Source: an uncultured Cedecea sp.
Lineage (GTDB): Bacteria > Pseudomonadota > Gammaproteobacteria > Enterobacterales > Enterobacteriaceae
Length of the DNA: 64,000 bases
NCBI RefSeq assembly: GCF_947498825.1
Contig: NZ_CANMLV010000022.1
Span: 23,909-87,908 of the forward strand
Direction of reading: 5' to 3'
The number at the start of each line of letters is the position of its first letter. Position 1 is the stretch's first letter. The notes beneath the pieces were generated by a model. It was not told the origin of the DNA. It saw only the letters and a program-made list of their open reading frames with translations, and did not search any database. Shown here one piece after another: positions 1 to 11,475 of the stretch. Made by a program: the position numbers and the translations under genes.

Positions 1-1
1 C

Positions 2-736
2 TCTGTGGGTGCATCCCTGTCTGGCTATATTGCCCAGACTAACGGTGACCAGGGTCTCGCGGCCGATCCGATTAAAGCGCACTTTAACGGTACCGCAGGC
101 CAGAGCTTCGGCGTCTGGAACGCAGGTGGTGTTGAACTGCACCTGACCGGCGATGCGAATGACTATGTCGGCAAGGGGATGGCAGGCGGCTTACTCTCGC
201 TGCGTCCACCGGTAGGATCTGCCTTCCGTGCACATGAAGCGACAATCATTGGCAACACTTGTCTGTACGGTGCAACTGGCGGTAAATTGTTTGCAGCAGG
301 TCGTGCGGGCGAGCGTTTTGCGGTACGTAACTCAGGCGCTATCACAGTGGTAGAAGGTATTGGCGATAACGGCTGTGAGTATATGACAGGTGGTATTGTC
401 TGCGTTCTTGGTCAGACTGGCGTGAACTTCGGAGCAGGTATGACCGGTGGTTTCGCCTATGTACTGGATGAAGACGGTGAGTTCCGTAAGCGCGTTAACC
501 CAGAACTGGTTGAGCTGTTGCAGGTAGAAGATCTGGCAATTCATGAAGAACATTTACGTGGTCTGATTACCGAACACGTACAGTTAACGGGCTCCTTACG
601 CGGCGAAGAAATTCTGGCTAACTGGCCAGTGTTTGCAGCGAAATTTGCCTTAGTTAAACCGAAGTCTAGTGATGTTAAAGCATTGTTAGGTCACCGTAGT
701 CGTTCCGCAGCTGAGCTGCGGGTGCAGGCGCAGTAA
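2..736 (+). CDS. gltB: Glutamate synthase large subunit, C-terminal part
   Basis: Partial gene, open at the left edge; the reading frame continues upstream of the window. It encodes the last ~244 residues of the NADPH-dependent glutamate synthase alpha subunit, which makes two glutamates from glutamine and 2-oxoglutarate. This part is the C-terminal right-handed beta-helix (GXGXG) domain, visible as repeated glycine motifs such as NAGG, GKGMAGG, YGATGG, NSGA, YMTGG and GAGMTGG. The C-terminus ending [11 protein letters not shown] matches my recall of enterobacterial GltB. gltD follows after 9 bp, so the two are one operon. Probably controlled by Lrp as in E. coli, but the promoter lies outside the window. 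Confidence 0.97.
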   Translation, partial: SVGASLSGYIAQTNGDQGLAADPIKAHFNGTAGQSFGVWNAGGVELHLTGDANDYVGKGMAGGLLSLRPPVGSAFRAHEATIIGNTCLYGATGGKLFAAGRAGERFAVRNSGAITVVEGIGDNGCEYMTGGIVCVLGQTGVNFGAGMTGGFAYVLDEDGEFRKRVNPELVELLQVEDLAIHEEHLRGLITEHVQLTGSLRGEEILANWPVFAAKFALVKPKSSDVKALLGHRSRSAAELRVQAQ

Positions 737-2164
<1,428 letters not shown>

Positions 2165-2169
2165 GTAAA

Positions 2170-2208
2170 AATGGCCTGATAACCTGATTATCAGGCCATT
2201 TCATTCTT
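2170..2208 (+). terminator. gltBD terminator
   Basis: Perfect 13-bp inverted repeat (AATGGCCTGATAA / TTATCAGGCCATT) with a 5-nt loop, 5 bp after the gltD stop and followed by a T-rich stretch. Ends the gltBD transcript. Confidence 0.9.
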
Positions 2209-2714
2209 AAAAAACGAGTATTTACATCCAAAATGGAAAATGCGAGACATAATGATAATATTTAATTCCACACTACGAATTGAATACTATTTCTGAAAAT
2301 GATGGCAAGCAGAGTATAACTCTCGCTTTATCGATACAGATGACATATATTTTTCTTTCGTTATGTTCGTGGGATATTTTTATATATAACCCATTCTCTA
2401 TCTTCAGGCATCCCGGCAACACTTTCATCTGTCTCTGAAAACAGATCAAATTCTGATAAAAAATATACCACATATTAAAGAATATTGATCTGAAAAACGG
2501 TGCGTAAATCATTTGAACATATTTTTTAAAATACAAAGAAGACATTAATAAGAGCAATATTTTTAACTTCATCGATTTTGAATTCAGAACAGACTATGTT
2601 ATCAAACAATATGATATTGAATTCAGAGAGTGACAGTATGTAATTAGCAGCTCTTAAATAATCAGAATATTTTCCCAAAAAGATTGTGAGAAAATCCATC
2701 AAGACGTACAACAA
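2209..2714. other. AT-rich gap between gltD and sspB
   Basis: About 500 bp that is clearly richer in A/T than its neighbours. Two overlapping open frames on the minus strand (2714-2526, 62 codons; 2572-2273, 99 codons) have hydrophobic, Ile/Phe/Asn-rich translations. I could not relate them to a family and see no good ribosome binding site. They could be remnants of one decayed AT-rich gene split by a frameshift, or chance frames in AT-rich DNA. In E. coli the gltF and nan genes lie in this interval. Confidence 0.4.
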
Positions 2715-2752
2715 AAAGACCTGAATCCGTTAACCGAACTCAGGCCTTGATA
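2715..2752 (-). terminator. sspAB terminator
   Basis: Read on the minus strand, AAGGCCTGA pairs with TCAGGTCTT (one G:U) around an imperfect inner stem and loop, followed by a run of T. It lies 31 bp past the sspB stop. Confidence 0.7.
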
Positions 2753-2782
2753 AACCGTAAACGACCTGACTTTACAGGACAG

Positions 2783-3277
2783 TTACTTTACTACTCGCAG
2801 TGACGGACGACCACCTCGTGGCGGCGGCTCGTCATCAGGATTATTATCTGAATCGTCCTGGTCATCACGAGCACCGTCAATCACCTGCATCAGCGGTTCA
2901 GAAGTTGACTCGTCGTCATCATTATGACTTTCGGCATCTTCTTCGTAACCGGCTTCCGGCTCAAACATGGTTCCTGCGCCGTTTTCACGGGCATAAATGG
3001 CAAGAACCGCTGCCATAGGCACGTAGACCTGACGTGGAACACCGCCAAAACGCGCGCTAAAACTTACCGAATCGTTGGTTAACTGAAGATTGCCCACTGC
3101 ACGAGGCGCGATATTAAGAACAATTTGCCCGTCACGCGCATATTCCAGTGGAACCTGCACATCAGGTAACGAAATATCCACAACAACGTGTGGCGTTAAA
3201 TCGTTATCGAGTAACCATTCATAAAAGGCCCTTAATAAATAGGGGCGACGCGGAGACAGTTCCGATATTTCCATCAA
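2783..3277 (-). CDS. sspB: ClpXP adaptor / stringent starvation protein B
   Basis: 164 residues, the family length. SspB binds ssrA-tagged peptides and delivers them to ClpXP. The N-terminal substrate-binding domain (about residues 1-110; RPYLLRAFYEWLLDN, ARFGGVPRQVYVP) is followed by a flexible acidic linker. The C-terminal tail GGRPSLRVVK is the conserved ClpX-docking (XB) motif. The start codon directly abuts the sspA stop, so the pair is translationally coupled. Confidence 0.97.
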   Translation of the reverse strand: MMEISELSPRRPYLLRAFYEWLLDNDLTPHVVVDISLPDVQVPLEYARDGQIVLNIAPRAVGNLQLTNDSVSFSARFGGVPRQVYVPMAAVLAIYARENGAGTMFEPEAGYEEDAESHNDDDESTSEPLMQVIDGARDDQDDSDNNPDDEPPPRGGRPSLRVVK

Positions 3278-3919
3278 TTAGCCTCGCGTTTGCAAACGCA
3301 TTTCACGCTCTGGCTCAGTCAATGAAGCCAGGAACGAATCACGTTCAAATACGCGTGTCATATAACCTTTCATCTCTTTCGAACCCACACCCGTCAGTTC
3401 GATGCCCATTTGCGGTAAACGCCAGAGTAATGGAGCAAGATAGCAGTCAACCAGGCTGAATTCATCACTCAGAAAGAATGGCTTCTGAGTAAATACCGGA
3501 GCAATAGCCAGCAGCTCTTCGCGCAGCTGCTTACGAGCAGCATCAGCTTCATGAGCGGAACCGTTCATGACGACATTCATCAACGTATACCAGTCTTTCT
3601 CAATACGGTGCATATACAGACGGCTCTCACCGCGAGCAACCGGGTAAACTGGCATCAGAGGAGGATGCGGGAAACGCTCATCAAGATATTCCATGATGAT
3701 ACGAGACTCCCACAACGTCAGTTCACGATCGACTAAGGTCGGTACGCTATGATTCGGGTTAAGATCAATAAGATCCTGAGGCAGGTTATCCGCTTCCACA
3801 TGCTCAATTTCAACGCTAACACCTTTTTCAGCCAAGACAATACGTACCTGATGGCTATAGATATCAGTCGGACCGGAAAACAGTGTCATTACCGAACGTT
3901 TGTTGGCAGCGACAGCCAT
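3278..3919 (-). CDS. sspA: Stringent starvation protein A
   Basis: 213 residues with a glutathione-S-transferase-like fold: N-terminal thioredoxin-like domain (LFSGPTDIYSHQVRIVLAEK), then the helical domain with YLDERFPHPPLMPVYPVARG. SspA binds RNA polymerase and supports acid tolerance and stationary-phase transcription. I chose the ATG giving MAVAANKRS because it has a GGAGG-type site 6-8 bp upstream and matches known SspA. An in-frame ATG 15 codons further up would add an unlikely extension. In E. coli sspA directly follows rpsI; here a 14-kb island separates them, so it needs its own promoter. Confidence 0.97.
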   Translation of the reverse strand: MAVAANKRSVMTLFSGPTDIYSHQVRIVLAEKGVSVEIEHVEADNLPQDLIDLNPNHSVPTLVDRELTLWESRIIMEYLDERFPHPPLMPVYPVARGESRLYMHRIEKDWYTLMNVVMNGSAHEADAARKQLREELLAIAPVFTQKPFFLSDEFSLVDCYLAPLLWRLPQMGIELTGVGSKEMKGYMTRVFERDSFLASLTEPEREMRLQTRG

Positions 3920-4456
3920 GAGAACCTCCAAGTTTATCCAGAAAATCACTTCGAATAGTCGCAAATGGCGACTATTCCGATAGTTTATGACCCAACATTA
4001 GACGGCATGCCGCCATCGCTTAAGCTGCGGCAGAAATCAATATTTGGGCAGAAAATTGGCTATTAGTTTACCAGATTTTACTGCCTTTGTGGGGATCACA
4101 TTATTAATTTGCAAATAAATACATTTATTTCATGATGTTAGAGGCAATAATATAAATTAGTGACATAAAAATCGGCTTAAAGCGGAAAATAACACCCTCG
4201 TAAACAACCATCCGATATCAGGAATATCAACCACTTAAAATATCTCTCATCTTTCACCGCAAATTTTCTCAAATAGTAGAGATATCCAGAGTATGAATTG
4301 GATCTCTTTTCTGAGTGACATTATCTCAATTCACGATAACAAAAACCACATAACCAATTGATAAATATATATAAAAATAAATAATGATCTACGTTTAAGG
4401 CGTGAGTTAATACTTGCCTGATGCCCGAATCATCGTCTGTTTTTACTTCATGAAGC
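3920..4456. other. Divergent intergenic region sspA / sugar ABC operon
   Basis: Non-coding, AT-rich stretch carrying the minus-strand sspA promoter region and leading to the plus-strand promoter of the ABC operon. I see no convincing gene. It marks the left border of the accessory island. Confidence 0.5.
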
Positions 4457-5520
<1,064 letters not shown>

Positions 5521-5539
5521 GTAAGGCGGAGGATTTTTT

Positions 5540-6151
5540 ATGTTCTTAAAACAATGGGGCGGTGCATTGATAAGTTGTACCGTCCTGTTGCTAACAGCCT
5601 GCACAGTGGTAGATCTGGATGAAAACGGCAAACCTGTTCTGCCTGCCGACCCCAATGCGAAGCATAGCTTCGATAATCTGACTCCACAGCAGATAGCGCA
5701 ACAAACCTGGCAATCCCGTGTTATCGATGCCGCGAACCAGCATGCTCTTGATGCCAGTTCGCTGGAAAGCAAGTTAACCGCATCTGGAGAGAAACCAGAA
5801 AGTTATTTTGTTCATCTGGAAACACCTGTTACAGAGGTTAATACCAGTGACGAACGTGAACAAAAATTCACCGTCAGCATCAATGGTAAACCGCTGGTTA
5901 TTCAAGTTGGCCCAGTTATCAAGGGCAATGCAATTCGTGACGCAACAGGCTTTGTATTTGAAGATTTTACCAACCAGGTGCAGTTTGCTCAGCTTTCCCG
6001 CGTCTATAACCGCGAAGCGGTAAAACAGCTACCAAAAATAGATGCCAGTTGGGTGGGTAAACCTGTCAGCGTTCGCTTTGCCGTGACATTAAATAATGGT
6101 ACTGCGCAAAACGCGGCGGCGCTGGAACTGAAACAGGAGACACAACCGTGA
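5540..6151 (+). CDS. DUF2291 family lipoprotein
   Basis: 203 residues. The N-terminus is a lipoprotein signal with lipobox LTAC near residues 18-21, so the mature protein should be anchored in the membrane facing the periplasm. From recall this is a DUF2291 protein, a family commonly found inside sugar ABC transporter operons with transketolase or kinase genes; its molecular role is unknown to me. The next gene starts inside its stop codon (GTGA overlap), showing tight coupling with the ATPase. Confidence 0.75.
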   Translation: MFLKQWGGALISCTVLLLTACTVVDLDENGKPVLPADPNAKHSFDNLTPQQIAQQTWQSRVIDAANQHALDASSLESKLTASGEKPESYFVHLETPVTEVNTSDEREQKFTVSINGKPLVIQVGPVIKGNAIRDATGFVFEDFTNQVQFAQLSRVYNREAVKQLPKIDASWVGKPVSVRFAVTLNNGTAQNAAALELKQETQP

Positions 6152-7674
6152 GTAACTTAGCGACTGATGACATTATTCTGCGTACCCGCGGTATTTCAAT
6201 GTTATTCCCCGGTACCGTCGCTCTGGACAACGTCGACTACAACGTCTGGCGCGGTAAGGTCAACGTCATCATCGGGGAAAATGGCGCAGGTAAATCAACG
6301 TTAATGAAAATCCTTGCTGGTGTTCAACAACCCAGCGTGGGAGAAATTCTGTTGAATGGTAAACCGGTGCATTTTTCCAGCACTCGTGAAGCAAGCGCTC
6401 ATGGTGTCGGCATGGTGCATCAGGAGCTAAACCTGTTTGAAAACCTGAGCATTGCTGAGAATATTTTTCTGGGGCGTGAGCTACAAAGGGGGATCGCCCC
6501 CATTAATCAAGCTGAGCAAGAAAGACGTGCGACTGAATTACTGAAACGTCTTGATCAACCTCTGTCACCTCGGGAGCTGGTAGGGAATCTCAAAGTAGGC
6601 CAACAACAGCTGATAGAGATAGCCAAAGCCCTGGCAGATAATGCCGATATCCTCATTCTGGATGAACCGACTTCTGCCCTGAGTAAAACAGAGGTCGAGA
6701 TCCTGTTTCGCGTTATTCGTGAACTGACTCGCCAGGGGGTATCGATTATTTATATTTCGCACCGTCTGGAAGAGTTGATGGCAATAGGTGATGTCATCAC
6801 GATTCTGCGTGACGGTAAATTTCAGTCTGAAGCCAAAGTGGCCGATATCGATGTTCCCTGGATTGTCCGGGAAATGCTTGGTAGTGAACCCGTGACCGAT
6901 TTTCTCAGTCCAGGACGTACCTTTGGTGCACCAGTTCTGGAAGCAGAAAATATTACCAATGTTAACGCCGCCGGAAATACGGTGGTTAATGATGTGAGCT
7001 TTAAAGTACATGCCGGGGAGATTGTCGGTATTTATGGTCTGATGGGTGCAGGGCGCACAGAGCTATTTGAATGCATGCTAGGGACTGAACGCAACTACCT
7101 GGGAAAACTGTGGCTGGACAGTAAACCGGTGCCGCAGCGTTTAACACCTGCTGAACGTATCCGTATGGGGATGAGTCTGGTGCCAGAGGATCGTAAACGT
7201 ACCGGTATTTTCCCCATTTCTTCCGTCGCCAACAATTTGACCATTGCCAGTCTCTGGCGACGTCTGAAACGCGGATTGACTATCGCAAACAGTGAAGAAC
7301 AGGCGGTTATCTCCAGCACCATCGGTAATCTCTCCATTAAAGTTTCTTCACCTGATGTTGAAATTCAGGCCCTGAGTGGCGGTAACCAACAGAAAGTCGT
7401 CATCGGTCGCTCTTTGCTCACCAATCCTAAGGTGCTCTTTCTCGATGAGCCAACCCGCGGTATTGATATTGGTGCCAAAGCCGATGTTTTTCGCATGATG
7501 GTAAAACTTTCTCAACAAGGTATTGCGGTGGTTTTCTCCACTTCCGATCTCAAAGAAATTATGGCGATATCCGATCGTATTCTGGTGATGTCCGGCGGCA
7601 AACTGACCGCAGATATTATCCGCGATCGCGCCGAAGAATCCGCGCTGGTTTCAGCAAGTGCTCAGGGGTTTTAA
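6148..7674 (+). CDS. Sugar ABC transporter ATPase, RbsA type (two ABC domains)
   Basis: 508 residues, with two tandem ATP-binding cassettes as in RbsA/XylG. The first has Walker A GENGAGKST near residue 43, a degenerate signature (VGQQQL) and Walker B ILILDEPTSAL. The second has a non-canonical P-loop (GLMGAGRTE), signature LSGGNQQKV and Walker B LFLDEPTRGID. Asymmetry of this kind is normal in the family. It starts at GTG, overlapping the previous stop, with AGGAG upstream. It should energise uptake through the permease encoded next. Confidence 0.95.
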   Translation: MSNLATDDIILRTRGISMLFPGTVALDNVDYNVWRGKVNVIIGENGAGKSTLMKILAGVQQPSVGEILLNGKPVHFSSTREASAHGVGMVHQELNLFENLSIAENIFLGRELQRGIAPINQAEQERRATELLKRLDQPLSPRELVGNLKVGQQQLIEIAKALADNADILILDEPTSALSKTEVEILFRVIRELTRQGVSIIYISHRLEELMAIGDVITILRDGKFQSEAKVADIDVPWIVREMLGSEPVTDFLSPGRTFGAPVLEAENITNVNAAGNTVVNDVSFKVHAGEIVGIYGLMGAGRTELFECMLGTERNYLGKLWLDSKPVPQRLTPAERIRMGMSLVPEDRKRTGIFPISSVANNLTIASLWRRLKRGLTIANSEEQAVISSTIGNLSIKVSSPDVEIQALSGGNQQKVVIGRSLLTNPKVLFLDEPTRGIDIGAKADVFRMMVKLSQQGIAVVFSTSDLKEIMAISDRILVMSGGKLTADIIRDRAEESALVSASAQGF

Positions 7675-7675
7675 T

Positions 7676-8764
7676 ATGAAAACGACACAATCCGCGGCTA
7701 TTGCGCCGTCAGGTGGAACATCACTCTCTCGCGAAAGTATTCTGCTGCTACTGCTGAAACTGCGAACCTTTATTGCCCTGTTTTTAATTGTAGGTTTCTT
7801 TACCATTACCGTTCCGGGCTTCTTGTCTGCTGGCAGTATGATTATCATGATTAAGCATATTGCTATCAATGCCTTCCTGGCACTGGGCATTACTTTTGTC
7901 ATTATTACCGCGGGCATCGACCTTTCAATTGGGGCAACACTTGGCCTGTGTGGAATGGTTGCAGGGTGGCTTATTACTAAAGGAATTGTGATCCCGTGGC
8001 TCGGCATCGCTATCTTCCCAAGTGTCTGGGTGATTGTCCCCATTGTATTACTCATAGGCGCCTTTATTGGGGCCACTAATGGGTGGATTATCACTCGCTA
8101 TAGTGTCGCCCCCTTTATCTGTACTCTGGGAACCATGTACGTATTACGTGGTGCAGCCATGCTCACCTCCGACGGGCAAACCTTTCCGGGTTTAGCCGGA
8201 AACCCACAGCTGGGTAACACTGGTTTTGATGAAATTGGCGCCGGTTCACTGTTTGGTATTCCATGGGCTATCTGGATGATGATCGTGCTGGCACTGGTTA
8301 TCGCCTATATTGCTCGCCGCCTGCCCTTTGGTCGCCATGTTTATGCCATAGGTGATAACGAGCGTGCAGCAGAGCTCTCAGGCGTGAAGGTCAAGCAGGT
8401 TAAAATTCTGGTCTATACCCTCTCAGGTGTCTGTGCTGCCATTGCCGGGATAGTCGTTTCCGCCCAGCTGCTGGCAAGCCATCCAGCAAGCGGAGCTGCC
8501 TTTGAAATGAATGCTATTGCCGCTGTAGTGCTCGGCGGAACCTCTCTGGCAGGCGGACGCGGAACCATTCTGGGTACGATTATCGGAGCATTTGTTATCG
8601 GTTTTCTCGCCGACGGGCTGGTAATGATGGGTGTCAGTGAATTCTGGCAGATGGTTATTAAAGGCTTAGTTATCATTCTGGCGGTTATTATCGACCAGAT
8701 GCAAAACCGAATGCAGCAGAAGGCAGCGGTTGTCGCACAGAAGACCGCCTTCGAAAGTAAATAA
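7676..8764 (+). CDS. Sugar ABC transporter permease, RbsC type
   Basis: 362 residues, very hydrophobic, with 8-10 predicted membrane segments; motif GIDLSIGATLGLCG near residue 80 and GGTSLAGGRGTILGTIIGA near residue 290 are typical of the RbsC/AraH family. I chose the ATG two bases after the ATPase stop with AGGGG upstream, rather than an in-frame GTG six codons earlier. Forms the transmembrane channel for the binding protein and ATPase of this operon. Confidence 0.93.
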   Translation: MKTTQSAAIAPSGGTSLSRESILLLLLKLRTFIALFLIVGFFTITVPGFLSAGSMIIMIKHIAINAFLALGITFVIITAGIDLSIGATLGLCGMVAGWLITKGIVIPWLGIAIFPSVWVIVPIVLLIGAFIGATNGWIITRYSVAPFICTLGTMYVLRGAAMLTSDGQTFPGLAGNPQLGNTGFDEIGAGSLFGIPWAIWMMIVLALVIAYIARRLPFGRHVYAIGDNERAAELSGVKVKQVKILVYTLSGVCAAIAGIVVSAQLLASHPASGAAFEMNAIAAVVLGGTSLAGGRGTILGTIIGAFVIGFLADGLVMMGVSEFWQMVIKGLVIILAVIIDQMQNRMQQKAAVVAQKTAFESK

Positions 8765-8789
8765 CCTTCCGTATTTTAAAAACAGACCG

Positions 8790-8819
8790 ATCCCCGGAAG
8801 ATATTCACTCTCCGGGGAT
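8790..8819 (+). terminator. Hairpin after the ABC operon
   Basis: Perfect 9-bp stem ATCCCCGGA / TCCGGGGAT with a 12-nt loop, 25 bp after the permease stop. No clear T-run follows, so it may be a Rho-assisted end or a 3' stabilising hairpin. Confidence 0.6.
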
Positions 8820-8928
8820 TATCGCAATACTCATCATCCCCCTCCCCGTAAAACAAAATATTTGACAGGCCAGATCGGTACTTACCGATTATGCGCTTTT
8901 TTTAATTTCTGGCCGGTCAATACCAGTC

Positions 8929-9055
8929 TATACCCAAAATAATTCGAGTTGCTTGTAGGCACCCAGTTCAGCCCGTCGATGAGCATAGATAAACTATGAG
9001 ATTCGGCGGGCTGGACGCAGGTAACACCCAAGCAACTTGAAGTATGACGGGTATA
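8929..9055. repeat. ERIC-type 127-bp repeat, copy A
   Basis: Exactly 127 bp, the length of an ERIC (IRU) element. It starts TATACCCAAAATAATTCGAG and ends with GCAACTTGAAGTATGACGG then GTATA, which are inverted termini. The centre forms a stem around GATGAGCATAGATAAACTATGAG. It lies between the ABC operon and the FN3-like gene. Compare copies near 19.4, 29.1, 29.4 and 31.2 kb. Confidence 0.85.
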
Positions 9056-9282
9056 ACTAATTATTAGCATCATCATGCCAATAATTGCATTAGTAGAGTT
9101 TTTATTTTGTATAGTAAAATCATTAATATTAAAAAGCTCGCTAAATAGTACTTATACTCAATCAGTATAAAAAATATACCTGATGCGATTTAACTAATAC
9201 ATTAAATCAAATAAAGCACTTTCTTTTATCTTATTCATTTCTATTTACCCTCTAATTATTTTAAGATATTTGGAGATATACC

Positions 9283-10152
9283 ATGGGAAACATTGATAAC
9301 AGATACTACTTACGTGCAACCGGTATTACACAAAGCAGCCTGCTGTTAGAATGGCAAAATGATTCGATGGAAGCACCACACTACAATATAATTTATTATA
9401 TCTATGAAAATAACATACAAAAATACTCTCGCCCCACAAACTCACCGTTTTTGTATGTCACCGAACTGCTCCCTGGAACAGAATATCGCTACCAGATTAA
9501 ACGTGTAAATACCAGCACGGGTGAAGTTATCAGTCAGAGTAATATTATTTTTGTCACCACTGAAAGTTATCATAACAGCTATAACCTGCGTGCATCCGAT
9601 ATCACGCAAACCAGTCTGCTGCTGGAATGGCTACAAGGAAATCTCTATCCGAGTGCGCCGCATCCGGACAGACGTTATGATATCTATGAAAATAATATAC
9701 TTAAATACTCACAAGCTTCATCTTTCACTTTCCTGGATATCACCGGACTGACTCCCGGCACGGAATATCACTATCAGGTTAAAAGTGTGAAGATCGAAAC
9801 CGGCGATGCCATCAGTCAGAGTGATATCCTTGCCGTTACCACAGAAAGACACGAGGACAAATATAACCTGCGCGCATCCAATATCACGCAAACCAGTCTG
9901 CTGCTGGAATGGCTGCAAGGGAATCTCTATCCGAGTGCACCGCACCCGGACAGACGTTATGATATCTATGAAAATAATACACTGAAATACTCACAAGCCT
10001 CATCTTTCACTTTCCTGGATATCACCGGACTGACCCCCGGCACGGAATATCACTATCAGGTTAAAAGTGTGAAGATCGAAACCGCCGATGTCATCAGTCA
10101 GAGTGATATCCTTGCCGTCATGACCCAACATAGAGGTCCCCGTTGCCATTAA
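9283..10152 (+). CDS. Protein of three tandem fibronectin type III-like repeats
   Basis: 289 residues built almost only of three repeats of about 94 residues (starting near residues 7, 99 and 193). Each runs NLRAS-ITQTSLLLEW, YDIYENN, LDITGLTPGTEYHYQVKSV, DILAVTT. The W and the L-PGTEY turn are hallmarks of FN3 folds. Repeats 2 and 3 are almost identical; repeat 1 has diverged. I see no signal peptide, membrane segment or enzymatic domain, so export would need an unusual route, or the protein is cytoplasmic. Good site TTTGGAGATATACC before the ATG. Function unknown; possibly a binding or scaffold protein, and unrelated in content to the sugar genes on either side. Confidence 0.8.
   Translation: MGNIDNRYYLRATGITQSSLLLEWQNDSMEAPHYNIIYYIYENNIQKYSRPTNSPFLYVTELLPGTEYRYQIKRVNTSTGEVISQSNIIFVTTESYHNSYNLRASDITQTSLLLEWLQGNLYPSAPHPDRRYDIYENNILKYSQASSFTFLDITGLTPGTEYHYQVKSVKIETGDAISQSDILAVTTERHEDKYNLRASNITQTSLLLEWLQGNLYPSAPHPDRRYDIYENNTLKYSQASSFTFLDITGLTPGTEYHYQVKSVKIETADVISQSDILAVMTQHRGPRCH
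9581..10126 (+). repeat. Recent 282-bp tandem duplication inside the FN3-like gene
   Basis: The units starting at 9581 and 9863 align at a fixed offset of 282 bp (94 codons) with only scattered base changes across about 260 bp. The first repeat of the gene is much more diverged. This points to a recent in-frame duplication or to gene conversion between units, with potential for repeat number changes. Confidence 0.85.
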
Positions 10153-10182
10153 ATGCCGGGTTAGCTCTGAGTGAGATAGCGG

Positions 10183-10211
10183 AAAGAGACGCCGATTTTT
10201 CGGCGCCTCTT
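10183..10211. terminator. Bidirectional terminator between convergent genes
   Basis: AAAGAG-A-CGCCG pairs with CGGCG-C-CTCTTT (one mismatch). It is T-rich on one side and A-rich on the other, so it can work in both directions: for the FN3-like gene (plus) and the SorC-family gene (minus) that ends at its edge. Confidence 0.75.
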
Positions 10212-11162
10212 TTATGCTGTGACTAAACTACGCGCGGTAGCAAAATCCGTCACCAGCACATCAATATAATTACCCTTCAGTGCCCCGCGAATCGCCTTAC
10301 TTTTTTCCAGCCCACCCGCCAGAGCAATCACATGCTGGCAGGCACGAGCTTGTTCCAGCTCCATACCAATCACCGGATCTTCTTCATGACTTAATACGGG
10401 TTTACCGGACTCATCATAATAATGCAGGCAAATATCGCCCACAGCGCCACGTTCAGCCAGCAACTGGAGCATCTCTTCGTTATAGTAGTTACCTGAGTTT
10501 TTAAGCAGCTGGGAAGGCTCGAGCTCACCAATTCCGACTATCGCCATATCCACTTTCGCAAATTTTTCCACGACTACAGCCACATCCGGGCTATTCACCA
10601 GACGGGTACGCTCTTCAACCGAGTGCTCAAAGCTTTGTGAAGGAAGTAGCCATGCGTCACATCCAAGATGGGCCGCCAGTTGCTGAGTCAGAATAGTAGC
10701 CTGCACATTCCCATTAGGGCCAACCCCGCCAAGTAACTGAATCACTCCTGCGGCGTGGATACTCTGGGGGTGCATTTCATCAACCATGCAACGAATGGTG
10801 GTGCTCCATGAAGAGATACCGACCCAGTCTTCCGGTCGTAAACGCGTTTCAACATAGTGAGCTGCCGCACTGCCAATAGCATGCTTTATTTGTGCATTAC
10901 CGGCATTTTCACCAGCATCAACGACGATAGCCTGGCGAATGCCGTAACGCGTCTCTATCTCTTTTTCCAGTTCAACAAAAATATTCGTCGGTTGCACCAC
11001 TGTAATTTTTACCAGTCCTTCTTTCTGACAGCGGGTCAGTGCTCTTGAAACGAAAGATTGCGATAGCTGTAGAAATGAGGCTATTTCGGACTGTTTTTTA
11101 TTTTCGCTATAGTAAAGGGTCGCTATTTTTACCAGTAAGCGCTGTTCATCCTGCTTCGACAT
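10212..11162 (-). CDS. SorC-family transcriptional regulator
   Basis: 316 residues. An N-terminal helix-turn-helix (about residues 10-55; YYSENKKQSEIASFL then SQSFVSRALTRCQKEGLV) is followed by a large sugar-phosphate-binding domain typical of SorC/DeoR-type regulators. That domain holds VQLLGGVGPNG-like and AIVGIGELEPS-like segments and ends IRGALKGNYIDVLVTD. It is transcribed divergently from the transketolase operon. Site AAGGAGAA precedes the ATG. It most likely senses a sugar or sugar phosphate of this pathway and controls both the transketolase and ABC operons, which share an upstream element. Whether it activates or represses is not visible. Confidence 0.88.
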   Translation of the reverse strand: MSKQDEQRLLVKIATLYYSENKKQSEIASFLQLSQSFVSRALTRCQKEGLVKITVVQPTNIFVELEKEIETRYGIRQAIVVDAGENAGNAQIKHAIGSAAAHYVETRLRPEDWVGISSWSTTIRCMVDEMHPQSIHAAGVIQLLGGVGPNGNVQATILTQQLAAHLGCDAWLLPSQSFEHSVEERTRLVNSPDVAVVVEKFAKVDMAIVGIGELEPSQLLKNSGNYYNEEMLQLLAERGAVGDICLHYYDESGKPVLSHEEDPVIGMELEQARACQHVIALAGGLEKSKAIRGALKGNYIDVLVTDFATARSLVTA

Positions 11163-11247
11163 AGCATTCTCCTTAATTTTATCCCTGTATTTTTATGCAT
11201 TGCCGAATAGATAACAAGCAGGGAAATCTATTGCGCCCCTTTCAAAT

Positions 11248-11340
11248 GTGATCCTTTTCTCTTTCTTAGAAGATTGCTTGTACAAGTCGTAGACAAACCC
11301 CCTCACAGAGCATATCTTACATCCATGGATAATAAATCAT
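11248..11340 (+). promoter_or_regulatory. Shared upstream element, copy 2 (transketolase operon)
   Basis: Same ordered blocks as at 4457-4546: GTGATCCTTTTCTC, TAGACA, CCCCC and ATAATAAATCAT, here upstream of the transketolase operon and divergent from the SorC-family gene. TGTGATC may be a CRP half-site. Best candidate for the operator that links the two operons. Confidence 0.65.
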
Positions 11341-11475
11341 GAGTGAATATATATTCTGAGCGCCTAATAATCGTTTGTTTCTGCCACTTATAGAGCTGGT
11401 AATGAACAAATGGCGCTCTTTTTCACCCAGACTGAATATTTATTCAGATAGGAATTAACATTCGAGAGGTGTTTT

